From Tuberibacillus sp. Marseille-P3662 (GTDB lineage Bacteria > Bacillota > Bacilli > Bacillales > Sporolactobacillaceae): a stretch of DNA of 64,000 nucleotides. How positions within the stretch are numbered: the first letter of the stretch is position 1; each line of letters begins with the position of its first letter. The notes under the pieces were generated by a model. That model saw only the letters and a program-made list of their open reading frames with translations. It ran no database searches and was not told the DNA's origin. This document shows positions 40,637 to 49,739 of this stretch, one piece after another. The position numbers and the translations under genes are program-made. The stretch covers positions 426,507 to 490,506 of the forward strand of contig NZ_FXBS01000005.1 in the NCBI RefSeq assembly GCF_900178005.1, given 5' to 3'.

Positions 40637-41341
40637 TCAAGTTCTTGTTTTACCCGTAGCATTGCGAATCGAAGCTTGATTGGATGGCCACGTTTCTTGT
40701 GTATAGGCCATTTCCCAGAAGGCGAGTTCATATTCTTTGGCGATGACAAACTGTTCTTTCATGTTGTCGCGTTCTTGATCACTGACTTCCTGAGCCAATC
40801 GATCTAAGAGCTCAATTTGCTCTTGAGTTGAAGTCTGGAACCAATCGCTGGCATACATTGTGATCCAGTTTTGATAAAGGGGTTCCTGCGGTGTAGCTGC
40901 TTGATATGTGCGGCCAATGTCGGCATACAACCAATAACAAGGGAGAAGGGCTGCGATGGTCTGACTAAGACTTCCGGAGAGAGCGGCACGGTACAAGTGT
41001 GACGTGTATCCATACGCTGTTGGTGCGGGTTTGAACTGAGCTATGTCGTCTTCAGTAATATTGAGAATGTCGGCGTGTTCTTGATGAACGGTTAGCTCTG
41101 CCTCTGCTGTCAGCTTGGCTTTTTCCATCAGAAATGACGTGATGTGGGAATCCTTTGCTTGCGCGGCTGCCATGGCATGCACTTTTCCAAAGTGTTTCAA
41201 ATAATAGATATCTTGGAGAATAAAATACCTAAAAGTATCCAGAGGTAAATCTCCGTGAACGATACCTAATACAAACGGATGGTGCAGACTCATCTCCCAA
41301 CTTTCTCTCGTCGCCTCACGTAGTGTTTCTGAAAATGACAT
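40637..41341 (-). CDS. tenA: aminopyrimidine aminohydrolase / thiaminase II
   Basis: TenA hydrolyses degraded thiamine (formylaminopyrimidine-derived aminomethyl pyrimidine) to HMP for salvage. 234 residues with HPFVLGIVHGDLPLDTFRYF, DIYYLKHFGK, the catalytic Cys in LPCYWLYADIG, and YELAFWEMAY. ATG 41341 has GGAGGA seven bases before it; the frame extends to 41458 but passes through the riboswitch. A TPP riboswitch lies directly upstream, confirming the thiamine role. Confidence 0.95.
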   Translation of the reverse strand: MSFSETLREATRESWEMSLHHPFVLGIVHGDLPLDTFRYFILQDIYYLKHFGKVHAMAAAQAKDSHITSFLMEKAKLTAEAELTVHQEHADILNITEDDIAQFKPAPTAYGYTSHLYRAALSGSLSQTIAALLPCYWLYADIGRTYQAATPQEPLYQNWITMYASDWFQTSTQEQIELLDRLAQEVSDQERDNMKEQFVIAKEYELAFWEMAYTQETWPSNQASIRNATGKTRT

Positions 41342-41348
41342 AAAAAAA

Positions 41349-41385
41349 TCCTCCTCTGTTAGTTGTTTCCGACACCTGAGGAGGA
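41349..41385 (-). promoter_or_regulatory. anti-Shine-Dalgarno hairpin of the TPP riboswitch
   Basis: On the minus strand TCCTCCTC (41385-41378) can pair fully with the tenA ribosome binding site GAGGAGGA (41356-41349) across about 20 bases. This looks like the translational off-switch. Confidence 0.6.
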
Positions 41386-41454
41386 GAGGGTCGCTGCAAG
41401 AAAAACTACGATCAATAGTTCCAAAGTTAAAAAATGGATCCGACAGCGATGACA

Positions 41455-41550
41455 CCACTTCCCTCCGCTGGTATGAACCAGATCAGGTTGTAAGGGTTTT
41501 AAAGTCATAACTTTAATCTCAGCCATTAATCAATGGCACCCCTAGCGGAA
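41455..41550 (-). ncRNA. TPP (THI-box) riboswitch
   Basis: The conserved aptamer blocks are present on the minus strand in order: AGGGGTGCC, CTGAGATTAAAG, ACCC, CCTGATCTGGTTCATACCAG and CGGAGGGAAG. It binds thiamine pyrophosphate and represses tenA when thiamine is plentiful. Confidence 0.95.
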
Positions 41551-41793
41551 ACAGATTGGGTTTTCACAATCATCGTAACATTGATGAAGGGAATGTCAAA
41601 TAGATCTAAGCCTTTGGAATTGAGTGGAACCTTGGGGGCGTGGCATACACTTGGTCAACGTTATTTTGACTTATCAATAGATTGAAGATAGGGCGAATAT
41701 CTTATTTTTCAATCTGTTAATGGTTAGACTTGAAAACAAAATAAGCCTGTGTTAGTTTTCTTGCAAAGACTCAAAAATTAAAGGAGACTTTGA

Positions 41794-42528
41794 ATGGCTA
41801 TGAAACGTCGATTATCAATTCTTGCCTTTGTGATGATTCTTGCTTTGGCGCTTTCTGCTTGCGGCGGCGATGAATCTAACAAAGAGGGAAGCGACGGTAA
41901 TGATACTGAGGCACAGGCAGATGGACAATCTCAAGAAAGTGGCCAGGGAAGCGAAGTCAAAGGTCAAGTGGCTAAAGGTAAAACAGTGGCAACCGTCAAT
42001 GGGGAAAAAATAAAAGGCTCTGAGTTTAACACTGTTCTTCAGGCTGTTCAGCAGCAGTCACAAAAGACCGGACAAAAAGTTGACGTAGAACAAGCCAAAA
42101 ACCAAGCGGTTCAAAGTTTAGTCGGACAAGAGCTCATTCTTCAAGATGCAAAAGCGAAAGGATATGAAGCTTCTGAGGAAGACATTAATAACCGCATTGA
42201 GAAAACAAAATCGCAGTTTGAAAGTGACGAACAATTCAAGAAAGTTATGAAACAACAAGGCTTGACAATGGAGAAATATAAAAATCAACTATCCGAACAG
42301 TTAACAGTCGAACAGTATACTGAAAAAGAAATTGATACCGAAAAAGTAACGGACAAAGAAGCGAAAGATTACTATGACAAGTATAGCAAAGACGCCGAAG
42401 ATGCTCCAAAGTACGAAAAGGTTAAATCGCAAATTAAACAAGGTCTTCAAGAACAAAGGAAGCAAAAGGCAAGAGCTGAAATCGTTAAAGATCTGAAAAA
42501 AGACGGCGACGTCGAAGTTAACATTTAA
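41794..42528 (+). CDS. SurA N-terminal-domain lipoprotein
   Basis: Secreted lipoprotein chaperone-like protein of 244 residues: signal peptide with lipobox LSAC (Cys at about 23), acidic Gln/Ser/Gly linker (24-55), then a SurA_N-type helical domain (about 60-240, VATVNGEKIKGSEFNTVLQA, LVGQELILQDAKAKGYEASE). The parvulin peptidyl-prolyl isomerase domain of PrsA is absent. AAAGGAGA lies six bases before ATG 41794. Probably assists folding of exported proteins on the outer face of the membrane. Confidence 0.85.
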   Translation: MAMKRRLSILAFVMILALALSACGGDESNKEGSDGNDTEAQADGQSQESGQGSEVKGQVAKGKTVATVNGEKIKGSEFNTVLQAVQQQSQKTGQKVDVEQAKNQAVQSLVGQELILQDAKAKGYEASEEDINNRIEKTKSQFESDEQFKKVMKQQGLTMEKYKNQLSEQLTVEQYTEKEIDTEKVTDKEAKDYYDKYSKDAEDAPKYEKVKSQIKQGLQEQRKQKARAEIVKDLKKDGDVEVNI

Positions 42529-42532
42529 TAAA

Positions 42533-42566
42533 AAGGGTTATCCGAGTTGTCGGATAACCCTTTTTT
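42533..42566 (+). terminator. intrinsic terminator of the SurA-like gene
   Basis: AAGGGTTATCCGA (42533-42545) pairs with TCGGATAACCC (42550-42560) plus first T residues, followed by six T. Confidence 0.9.
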
Positions 42567-42643
42567 AAGCTGTATTGACTTGAAATGCTCAGACAACGCG
42601 ATTTATTCCTTTAGATAAGGCAGCGAAAATCCATCATCACCCT

Positions 42644-42943
42644 CTAAGCGTCTCCGATGGTGACATCATAATAGAAACCCCATATGCCCCTCTTCATGCA
42701 TATCCCTGGAATGGCATTTTCCGTTCCGTTATTAACAGCAGTATTATCTATAGTAAAACAGCGGCCATATCGTTTTTGGATGGTGTCAGGTCTTGGGTCT
42801 ATGTGTGTTGTCAAAGCGGTGATCGGGTGCCCATGAAGAAAAACCGTGCGTCTCATAACGAGACTATGTGAAAAGGAGGTTGTAACGTAAAATAAAATAG
42901 CTAGTAGGATTATAACTATAAATGTAAAGCGTTTTTTTGCCAT
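42644..42943 (-). CDS. membrane-anchored small protein, function unknown
   Basis: 99 residues with an N-terminal hydrophobic anchor or signal (KRFTFIVIILLAILFYVTTS) and a polar remainder holding two cysteines (YGRCFTIDN, IPGICMKRG). GGGAGG lies eleven bases before the ATG on the minus strand. I do not recognise the family; it looks like a small exported or anchored protein. It is convergent with the SurA-like gene. Confidence 0.6.
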   Translation of the reverse strand: MAKKRFTFIVIILLAILFYVTTSFSHSLVMRRTVFLHGHPITALTTHIDPRPDTIQKRYGRCFTIDNTAVNNGTENAIPGICMKRGIWGFYYDVTIGDA

Positions 42944-43062
42944 TTTTGCGATCGCCTCCCAGTGTTGTCATTGTAATATGGTGGATGCTGTTTATTAAAC
43001 TAATACTCGGTCATCGGAAAGTCATTCATCTAAAATTAGGTTAAAAAATCTAACCATTACTT

Positions 43063-43794
43063 CTATTCTTTAAAATGCCGCTCTGTTAAAAACTTAGCAG
43101 AATCACCACGTACAATCGTAACCGAATATTCCACTGGAATATTATTTGTTGAATAAGTATGTGATTTTAGTAAAAAAGAAGCTGTTTTTTCAGGAATATT
43201 TAACATATCACATATGGTTTTGTCGGGTAATATGGGTTCAATTGATTCTATGGACTTTAAGATACGTATATTAAATTTAGATTGAAGCAATTCAAATAAT
43301 GAATGTGAGCAATCTTCATTTAGAAGGCCGGGGGCAATTTTCCAAGGAATAAAGGATGTTGAATGCTGGTAGGGTTTGTCCCCGGCATAACGTAATCTCT
43401 CTAATTTTATAACAGGGTCATCCTGTTGGATATTCAGTGAATTTTCAAGTAATATAGTTGCTGGTGTCACATCCAGATTTAACACTTTTGAATAAGGATT
43501 TAGACCGGCATCTTTCATTTGTTCGGAAAAACTTTTGATATTTTGAGTAATTTGTTCATTGATTTTCACTTCGGAAACAAAAGTACCTTTCCCCTGAATC
43601 TTATGAATCTGTCCCTCAAGTTCAAGCTGCTGAAGAGCTAAACGGATTGTGGTTCGACTTACATCAAAGAACGTACATAAATCAGATTCAGTTGGAAGCT
43701 GACTGCCTACTTCATATGTACCATTTCTTATTAATTCTAAAATTTGTTCTTTAACAAGATAATATAATGCCGTGCCCGGTTTATTGCTTAACAA
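43063..43794 (-). CDS. GntR-family regulator, HutC/UTRA subfamily
   Basis: N-terminal GntR winged HTH (YYLVKEQILELIRNGTYEVG, LCTFFDVSRTTIRLALQQLE) and a UTRA effector domain (about 85-240, PVIKLERLRYAGDKPYQHST, VEYSVTIVRGDSAKF). GAGGTG precedes a TTG at 43794 by six bases; the GTG at 43803 overlaps that site. 243 residues. UTRA regulators usually respond to phosphorylated sugars. Divergent from the ABC/GH4 operon, which it probably represses. Confidence 0.9.
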   Translation of the reverse strand: MLSNKPGTALYYLVKEQILELIRNGTYEVGSQLPTESDLCTFFDVSRTTIRLALQQLELEGQIHKIQGKGTFVSEVKINEQITQNIKSFSEQMKDAGLNPYSKVLNLDVTPATILLENSLNIQQDDPVIKLERLRYAGDKPYQHSTSFIPWKIAPGLLNEDCSHSLFELLQSKFNIRILKSIESIEPILPDKTICDMLNIPEKTASFLLKSHTYSTNNIPVEYSVTIVRGDSAKFLTERHFKE

Positions 43795-43952
43795 CTTTCT
43801 CACCTCTTCTAGATACTAATGAATATTGGCAAAAGAGGATGTTATATCCTCTTATAATTATTTTGATTGTATATTATAGCAAAAGACAATCAAATAAAAG
43901 CAAACCAATCATAACTTAAGAACCTTACACTTTAGGAATTTTTGAAATGTTA

Positions 43953-43981
43953 TTGACAATTATATAACCGTAGATTATGAT
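43953..43981 (+). promoter_or_regulatory. promoter of the PfkB/GH4/ABC operon
   Basis: TTGACA (43953-43958), 17-base spacer, TATGAT (43976-43981). An inverted pair ATTTGT (43983-43988) and ACAAAT (44001-44006) follows immediately, and a TGTTATAACA palindrome lies at 44137-44146; either could bind the UTRA regulator. Confidence 0.6.
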
Positions 43982-44190
43982 AATTTGTAATAACAATATA
44001 ACAAATAGTGAATAAAAAGTTAAGAAGATGATCAGCGATTTATTGGACCATTGTGTTGATTATTATAAAGGAAATAAATATCGTTAAACTTATTATGTTA
44101 AATATGGATATTTGATGGATTCATTAAAATTAAATTTGTTATAACATCATTATGAATGTGAATTGACTAACTAGGTGTAGGAGGAGAATT

Positions 44191-45102
44191 ATGGAGAAAT
44201 ATGATGTTTTAGTTAGTGGGACGATATCAGTAGACGTAATTTTCTCATCAATACCTAAAATGCCTTCATCAGGAGAAGAAGTCTATTGCGGAAGATTCGA
44301 GTTCACATGTGGTGCGGCTTTCAATACTGCCGTGGCATTAGCAAGGCTTGGTTTGAATGTTGCTATGGCGGCACCTATAGGAAACGATTTTCTAAGCGAA
44401 TTTATCATGAATCATTTAAAGGCGGAAGGTATATCAACAGAACACATGAAACATTTTGACCAACCTTTGCAAACGCTGTCAGTTGCGCTGAATTATGAGG
44501 GAGACCGTTCATTTATTTCTTATGAGGACCAAATTCAGGATTTCAATCCTGAGGATTATATTAACACCCTAGTTGAAACAGTGGATGCTAGAGTTCTACA
44601 TATTTGTGCAAAAGAAGAAACAAAATCGACCATTAGAACCGCTAAGCAAAGAGGTATGACGGTTGTATTAGATGTGGGTTGGGATGAAAGCTGGTTAAAG
44701 GATCCTGAATTAAAGGAGATTATCAAAATGGGTGACTTATTCACCCCTAATTTGAAAGAAGCACTTGTTATAACTGGTGAAACCGATGCTGAAAAGGCTT
44801 TAGAAGCACTTAATAAACTTAATTCTAACAATGTCATCATTAAACTTGGGGAAGATGGGGCTTTATTTAAGAAAGAGGGTGTTGTAACAAAAGTTCCAAG
44901 TTCAAAAAGAGATGTTGTTGATACAACAGGAGCTGGAGATGTATTTTCAGCAGGTTTGTTAACAGGTCTTTTAAAAGACTTTGAACTAGAAGAAGCTGTG
45001 CGTCTAGGCAATTTTTGTGGCGGATGCTCAGTTGAGGGGATGGGTGGTACCAAAACCAGTCCCAATTGGAGTCGAGTTTGCAAAGAATTTTTTGAAATAT
45101 AA
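44191..45102 (+). CDS. PfkB-family sugar kinase
   Basis: Ribokinase-fold sugar kinase, 303 residues. N-terminal GTISVDVIFSSIP, the CGAAFNTAVALARLGLNVAM motif, and the ATP/catalytic site DTTGAGDVFSAGLLTG with the catalytic Asp in GAGD. GTAGGAGGAG precedes the ATG. First gene of an operon with GH4 glycosidase, NagB-like deaminase and an ABC importer, so it may phosphorylate the imported glycoside or one of its hydrolysis products. Confidence 0.9.
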   Translation: MEKYDVLVSGTISVDVIFSSIPKMPSSGEEVYCGRFEFTCGAAFNTAVALARLGLNVAMAAPIGNDFLSEFIMNHLKAEGISTEHMKHFDQPLQTLSVALNYEGDRSFISYEDQIQDFNPEDYINTLVETVDARVLHICAKEETKSTIRTAKQRGMTVVLDVGWDESWLKDPELKEIIKMGDLFTPNLKEALVITGETDAEKALEALNKLNSNNVIIKLGEDGALFKKEGVVTKVPSSKRDVVDTTGAGDVFSAGLLTGLLKDFELEEAVRLGNFCGGCSVEGMGGTKTSPNWSRVCKEFFEI

Positions 45103-45120
45103 AAGAGTGGAGGATGTTTT

Positions 45121-46557
45121 ATGAAATTAACAATACTTGGTGGGGCCGGAATGCGTACACCGCAACTTATAAGGGGATTGTTTAAGCACGATGATATTCA
45201 ATTCGACGAAATTGTGCTTTTTGATCAAGATGAAGAGCGGCTTTCCGTTATGGGGGAGATTTCTAAGTATTTAGTACAACAAAATAATAATCCTTTTAAA
45301 CTAGTATTTACAACAAATATTCGGGAAGCTGTAAAAGGGGCAAATTTCATTTATTCTGCTGTGCGGGTTGGGCAAGAGGAATCTCGCATTAAGGATGAAC
45401 ATGTGGCTTTAAAACATGGGGTGATAGGCCAGGAAACAACAGGACCTGGAGGTTTTGCAATGGCCCTCCGTACAATTCCTGTCATGCTTGAATACTCAAA
45501 AATCATTAACGAACTTGCACCTGATGCTTGGCTATTAAATTTCACAAATCCTGCAGGGCTTCTTGCTCAAGCTCTAAATACTTATGGACACCATAAGAAA
45601 GTGATCGGGATTTGTGATGCTCATGCAGGGATAAAAAATGCTATTGGAAAGTTTCTGCAAATCCCTCATACAGAGTTACAGGCAAATTACTTTGGATTGA
45701 ACCACTTAGGCTGGGTGCCATCTGTGTTGGTCAACGGAGAAGACAAACTACCTGAAATTATTCAAAACTATGAGCGACTTGCACGTATATCTCATATATT
45801 TAACTTTTTCGATCCGGAACTGATTCGTAATATAGGCATGTTACCGAATGAATATCTTTACTATTTTTACTATCAAGATGTTGCTGAACGGAACATTATT
45901 AATTCCAATGAAACGCGTGGAAAACAAATTGTGAACTTAAATCGCCCTCTGCTGAAGCGTCTATCCACCCTCGTTAAAGAAGGTAAATTAGAAGAAGCAT
46001 TAAATGACTATAACGAAACACTTGAAACAAGAGCGTCAACATATATGTCACGTGAAACATCGGGCGATATTCATAATGTTTATGAAAAGGAAGAAAAGGT
46101 TGATATTACATTTGAAGAGGAAGGTTATGAGGGACTTGCACTAAACATTATTAAAAGTATTGTCAATAATAAGCAGCAAGTGCTGACCTTGAATGTACCA
46201 AACAATGGAACAATCTCTCATTTGCGTGATGATGACGTCGTGGAAGTGCCGTGTCTTGTTAATAAAAACGGCTATTTTCCATTAGCGATTGGAGAGGTTC
46301 CTGATTTATCCATGGCCCTGATTAAGCCGGTAAAAACGTATGAACGATTGACTGTGGAAGCGGCTGTAAAAGGAGAATATCAGTCAGCGCTCAATGCATT
46401 GACCGTTCACCCGTTAGTCCCATCATTTAAAGTTGCCAAAAAGATACTTGATGAATATTTAGAAGTCCATCAAGACTACCTTCCTCAATTTAATTATAAT
46501 GACAATGGACTAGAGGAGAGTACGAATGACCAAGCTAAGTATCATGCCAGACTATAA
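45121..46557 (+). CDS. glycoside hydrolase family 4 enzyme
   Basis: NAD- and metal-dependent GH4 glycosidase, 478 residues. N-terminal Rossmann ILGGAGMRTPQLIRGL, QETTGPGGFAMALRTIP, NFTNPAGLLAQAL, the metal-ligand cysteine in IGICDAHAGI and the His in NYFGLNHLGW. GH4 members cleave 6-phospho-alpha- or beta-glucosides, alpha-galactosides or glucuronides. The CDAH context differs from both the usual CDSP and CNVP subgroups that I know, so the sugar is open. NagB-like neighbour hints at an amino-sugar phosphate product. Confidence 0.9.
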   Translation: MKLTILGGAGMRTPQLIRGLFKHDDIQFDEIVLFDQDEERLSVMGEISKYLVQQNNNPFKLVFTTNIREAVKGANFIYSAVRVGQEESRIKDEHVALKHGVIGQETTGPGGFAMALRTIPVMLEYSKIINELAPDAWLLNFTNPAGLLAQALNTYGHHKKVIGICDAHAGIKNAIGKFLQIPHTELQANYFGLNHLGWVPSVLVNGEDKLPEIIQNYERLARISHIFNFFDPELIRNIGMLPNEYLYYFYYQDVAERNIINSNETRGKQIVNLNRPLLKRLSTLVKEGKLEEALNDYNETLETRASTYMSRETSGDIHNVYEKEEKVDITFEEEGYEGLALNIIKSIVNNKQQVLTLNVPNNGTISHLRDDDVVEVPCLVNKNGYFPLAIGEVPDLSMALIKPVKTYERLTVEAAVKGEYQSALNALTVHPLVPSFKVAKKILDEYLEVHQDYLPQFNYNDNGLEESTNDQAKYHARL

Positions 46558-47260
46558 TCAAATGTCAGATTTAGCAGCTAATAGAATCATATCATGTCTT
46601 CGTCAAAAAACAGATGCTGTTGTTTGCTTAGCCGGTGGCCATACTCCATTGGGAACCTATAAGCAATTAATAGATAAAGTTGAAGAACAATCGCTAGACT
46701 TAAGTCAAGTGACCTTTGTGGGTCTAGATGAATGGATCGGAATTAACGGATCAATAGAGGGAAGTTGTCGCCATACATTAGACAAGTATGTTTATCGGCC
46801 GTTAAAAGTGGCTAGCAATCAAATTGTATTTTTTGATGGGACAGTAACACCTATAGGCAATGAGAAAAAACGGGTATTGAATGAAATTAACAAACTAGAT
46901 GGAATAGATTTTATGCTTCTGGGAATAGGGATGAATGGGCACTTGGGGTTTAATGAACCTCATGTTTCGATGGATGAATGGATCCATGTCGTATCACTAG
47001 ATGAAGTCACAAAGAATGTTTCAACCAAATACTTTGATAACCCAATTAATATTTCAAAGGGAATCACGTTAGGATTGAATCTCATTTTATCAACTAAAAA
47101 TATTATCGCCATTGCAAATGGAGAAGAAAAGGCTGATATCATTGCTAAAACGATACAAATGCCACCCAATTCCAAAATACCGTCCAGTTTATTGAAGAAT
47201 CACGATCACGTTGAATTTATTTTTGACAAAGAGGCCGCCAAAAAACTCGATCAGTCATGA
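46526..47260 (+). CDS. glucosamine-6-phosphate deaminase-like protein
   Basis: NagB/6-phosphogluconolactonase family, 244 residues: VVCLAGGHTPLGTYKQLI, the TFVGLDEWIGI active-site segment, LLGIGMNGHLGFNEP and KGITLGLNLIL. These match NagB rather than Pgl. It would turn glucosamine-6-phosphate (or a related amino-sugar phosphate) into a ketose phosphate and ammonia. The start, with GAGGAGAG five bases away, overlaps the GH4 gene by 32 bases. No NagA is nearby, so a non-acetylated sugar is likely. Confidence 0.88.
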   Translation: MTKLSIMPDYNQMSDLAANRIISCLRQKTDAVVCLAGGHTPLGTYKQLIDKVEEQSLDLSQVTFVGLDEWIGINGSIEGSCRHTLDKYVYRPLKVASNQIVFFDGTVTPIGNEKKRVLNEINKLDGIDFMLLGIGMNGHLGFNEPHVSMDEWIHVVSLDEVTKNVSTKYFDNPINISKGITLGLNLILSTKNIIAIANGEEKADIIAKTIQMPPNSKIPSSLLKNHDHVEFIFDKEAAKKLDQS

Positions 47261-47391
47261 ATGATAATGAGACTATAGCTTATTATTCATTAAAAACATA
47301 ATGTATTCAATTGGGAGGTGATATTGGGAATATGTTCCTTCACTTTTGTTCTTAGATAGTTAAGTTTTGAAAATACAGGAGGATTCATTTT

Positions 47392-48660
47392 ATGAAAAAA
47401 AGGAAAAATATTATTTATAGTGTCCTTTTCATTTTGTCTGTAAGTATTTTTCTAGGGGGATGTTCGGATTCAACGGGTTCAAGTGATTCCGAAAATGAAA
47501 GCGTTACAATAAACGCCATTTTTCCTAGTGGATCTGGAACAGAAGATGCTTTAAAAGGTATTACGAAAAAGTTTGAAGATAAAAATCCGAATATTCATGT
47601 GAATTTGGAATTTGTAGCCTACAATTCTCTTAAACAAAAAATACTTACCTCAGCGAAATCAGGCAATTATGATGTGACAGATGTTGATATGCCGTGGATA
47701 GCACAATTCGCTAATGCAGGTATCTTACAAGCAGTTCCGGAAGAGCTGTCCAAGAAAGAGGAAAACGATATTTTTGGGCCTTTTATTGAGGGTGTCACGT
47801 ATAATGAGAAAATGTACGCCATGCCATGGAAAAATGACACAAAGTTTTTATATTATAACAAAGACATGCTAAAGAAGGCCGGATTTAACAACCCGCCGGA
47901 AACCTGGGAAGAATTGCGGAAACAGGCAAAAGCGATTAAGGAACAAGGTATTGTAAATAATCCAATAGTATGGAGCTGGAGTCAGAGCGAGGCATTGGTT
48001 TGTGATTTTGTCGTCCTTACGGGTGGGTTTAACGGCAATATGATAAAAGAAGGTCAACCGAACTTTACGAGCGATCATGTCTTAGAAGCGACATCTTATA
48101 TGGTCAATTCTTTAGAAAGTGGCTTGTCGAACCCAAATTCGACGGAATATTTAGAACAAGAAGTCCAGGAGACTTTTATACATGAAAAAGCTGCTTTCGC
48201 CCTTAACTGGTCTTTCATGTACAACGAAGTGAAAAACTCAAATATCAGTGACAAGTTAGGCGTTACAGTAGTTCCGGGGAGTGAAAATGTGAAGAGTTCC
48301 TCAGTATACGGAGGAGAAGGTCTGGGTATTACATCTGGAAGCGAACATCCAGAAGCAGCATGGAAGTATATTAAATTTCTAACGTCTAAAGATGTTCAAA
48401 AAAACAATGTAGACATTACTTTACCCATTTGGAAATCACTTTATGAGAGTGAAAAAGTGTTAGAGCAAAATCCTGAGCTAGTTAAGGTTGCGAGTCAACA
48501 GTTTAACAATATGATTAGTCGTCCAAAAATCCCTTCTTATGGTAAATTGTCGCAAGAAATTCAAGTTAATATTCAAGAGATTTTAACAGGGAACAAGGGA
48601 ACTAAAGAAGGACTATCTGAGTTACAAAATAAGGCAGAATCCATAACGAGTAACGATTAA
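47392..48660 (+). CDS. ABC sugar-binding lipoprotein
   Basis: Extracellular solute-binding protein of the carbohydrate (CUT1) ABC class, 422 residues. Signal peptide with lipobox LGGC (Cys about 24), the conserved KKFEDKNPNIHVNLEFVAYN and WIAQFANAGIL regions, and SVYGGEGLGITSGSEHPEAAWK with KFLTSKD. AGGAGG precedes the ATG. It is the affinity component for the two permeases downstream. A strong hairpin after its stop may allow higher expression than of the permeases. Confidence 0.93.
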   Translation: MKKRKNIIYSVLFILSVSIFLGGCSDSTGSSDSENESVTINAIFPSGSGTEDALKGITKKFEDKNPNIHVNLEFVAYNSLKQKILTSAKSGNYDVTDVDMPWIAQFANAGILQAVPEELSKKEENDIFGPFIEGVTYNEKMYAMPWKNDTKFLYYNKDMLKKAGFNNPPETWEELRKQAKAIKEQGIVNNPIVWSWSQSEALVCDFVVLTGGFNGNMIKEGQPNFTSDHVLEATSYMVNSLESGLSNPNSTEYLEQEVQETFIHEKAAFALNWSFMYNEVKNSNISDKLGVTVVPGSENVKSSSVYGGEGLGITSGSEHPEAAWKYIKFLTSKDVQKNNVDITLPIWKSLYESEKVLEQNPELVKVASQQFNNMISRPKIPSYGKLSQEIQVNIQEILTGNKGTKEGLSELQNKAESITSND

Positions 48661-48742
48661 TTACTATATACATGCAATAGGTTAGATGAAATGAATCTAA
48701 GTGAGATATAAGCACTATGATTGATTGAATGTGACCTCCATG

Positions 48743-48776
48743 CTTAGTTGTTAGCTTGCATTAGCTAACAACTAAG
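48743..48776 (+). promoter_or_regulatory. intercistronic hairpin between binding protein and permease
   Basis: CTTAGTTGTTAGCT (48743-48756) pairs perfectly with AGCTAACAACTAAG (48763-48776). No T-run follows, and GACCTC/GAGGTC flank it. Such stems often protect the upstream mRNA of ABC operons. Confidence 0.6.
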
Positions 48777-48854
48777 TAAAGAGGAAAATTGAGGTCGCCA
48801 CGATTCAGTTGAATATCATAAGACTCACTGCTTACCAGTAATGGAGGATCAGTC

Positions 48855-49736
48855 ATGAAAAACGGTTTATCTGAACAAAAGTTTGCATGGACCATCATAT
48901 TCCCTGCCTTAATAATTGTATTCGGAATAGTGATATATCCGCTTTTTCGGACATTGATATATAGTTTCCAAGATATGAACCTTTCTTTAGGGGGCACGGG
49001 TGAATTTATAGGTTTAGCCAACTACATGGAGATTTTAGGCAATGGAGATTTTTGGGCAAGTGCTGGCCGTACAGCTTACTTTTCGCTTGTATCGATTCTA
49101 GTTGAAGTCATACTAGGAGTTATGATTGCACTGCTATTAAACGAAGATATAAGAGGTAAGAGTTTTTTACTTGCAATCATTATTATTCCTTGGGCTGTAC
49201 CTAATATTGTCAGTAGTTCGATGTGGAAATGGATCCTTCATCCGGAGTATGGGGCATTGAATGCACTGTTAATGCAGCTTCATATCATCCCTGAATATCA
49301 GTCATGGCTGGGTTCTCCATGGCTAGCTTTAAATATGGTTATTATTGCTGATGCTTGGAAGATGACACCTTTAGTCGTTATCTTTATGCTATCTGCGTTA
49401 AAGTTAACGAATAAGTCAGTATATGAAGCTGCGGTGGTTGATGGAGCCGGTTTACTGCGCCGTTTCACATCTATTACGCTACCTTATTTAAAGCCAATGT
49501 TACTTGTTATTGTTGTGATGCGAACGATGGAGACTTTTAAAGTTTTTGATTTAATATATGTTCTTACTCAAGGAGGACCGGCCAACGGAACAATGGTTCT
49601 AGGTTTTCAAGCCTATGCCAAAGTATTTGAAAACCTTAACTATTCTGCGGGAGCAACGTATTCTTATTTAATTGCTCTTATCATTGCTTTGCTAACATTT
49701 ATATATATTCAACTCTTAAAGCGGGAGGGAGAATAA
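48855..49736 (+). CDS. ABC sugar permease, MalF/UgpA type
   Basis: Inner-membrane permease of a CUT1 importer, 293 residues with six hydrophobic helices (FAWTIIFPALIIVFGIVIYP first) and the EAA loop YEAAVVDGAGLLRRFTSITL that contacts the ATPase. GGAGG precedes the ATG. It pairs with the next gene. No ATP-binding gene is in the operon; a shared MsmX-type ATPase elsewhere is likely. Confidence 0.93.
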   Translation: MKNGLSEQKFAWTIIFPALIIVFGIVIYPLFRTLIYSFQDMNLSLGGTGEFIGLANYMEILGNGDFWASAGRTAYFSLVSILVEVILGVMIALLLNEDIRGKSFLLAIIIIPWAVPNIVSSSMWKWILHPEYGALNALLMQLHIIPEYQSWLGSPWLALNMVIIADAWKMTPLVVIFMLSALKLTNKSVYEAAVVDGAGLLRRFTSITLPYLKPMLLVIVVMRTMETFKVFDLIYVLTQGGPANGTMVLGFQAYAKVFENLNYSAGATYSYLIALIIALLTFIYIQLLKREGE

Positions 49737-49739
49737 AAA

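Noticed and set aside
47324..47359. TTG-started 11-codon frame behind GGGAGGTGATA upstream of the sugar-binding protein
   Set aside because: Good Shine-Dalgarno but no attenuator structure or biased codons, so a leader-peptide role cannot be supported.
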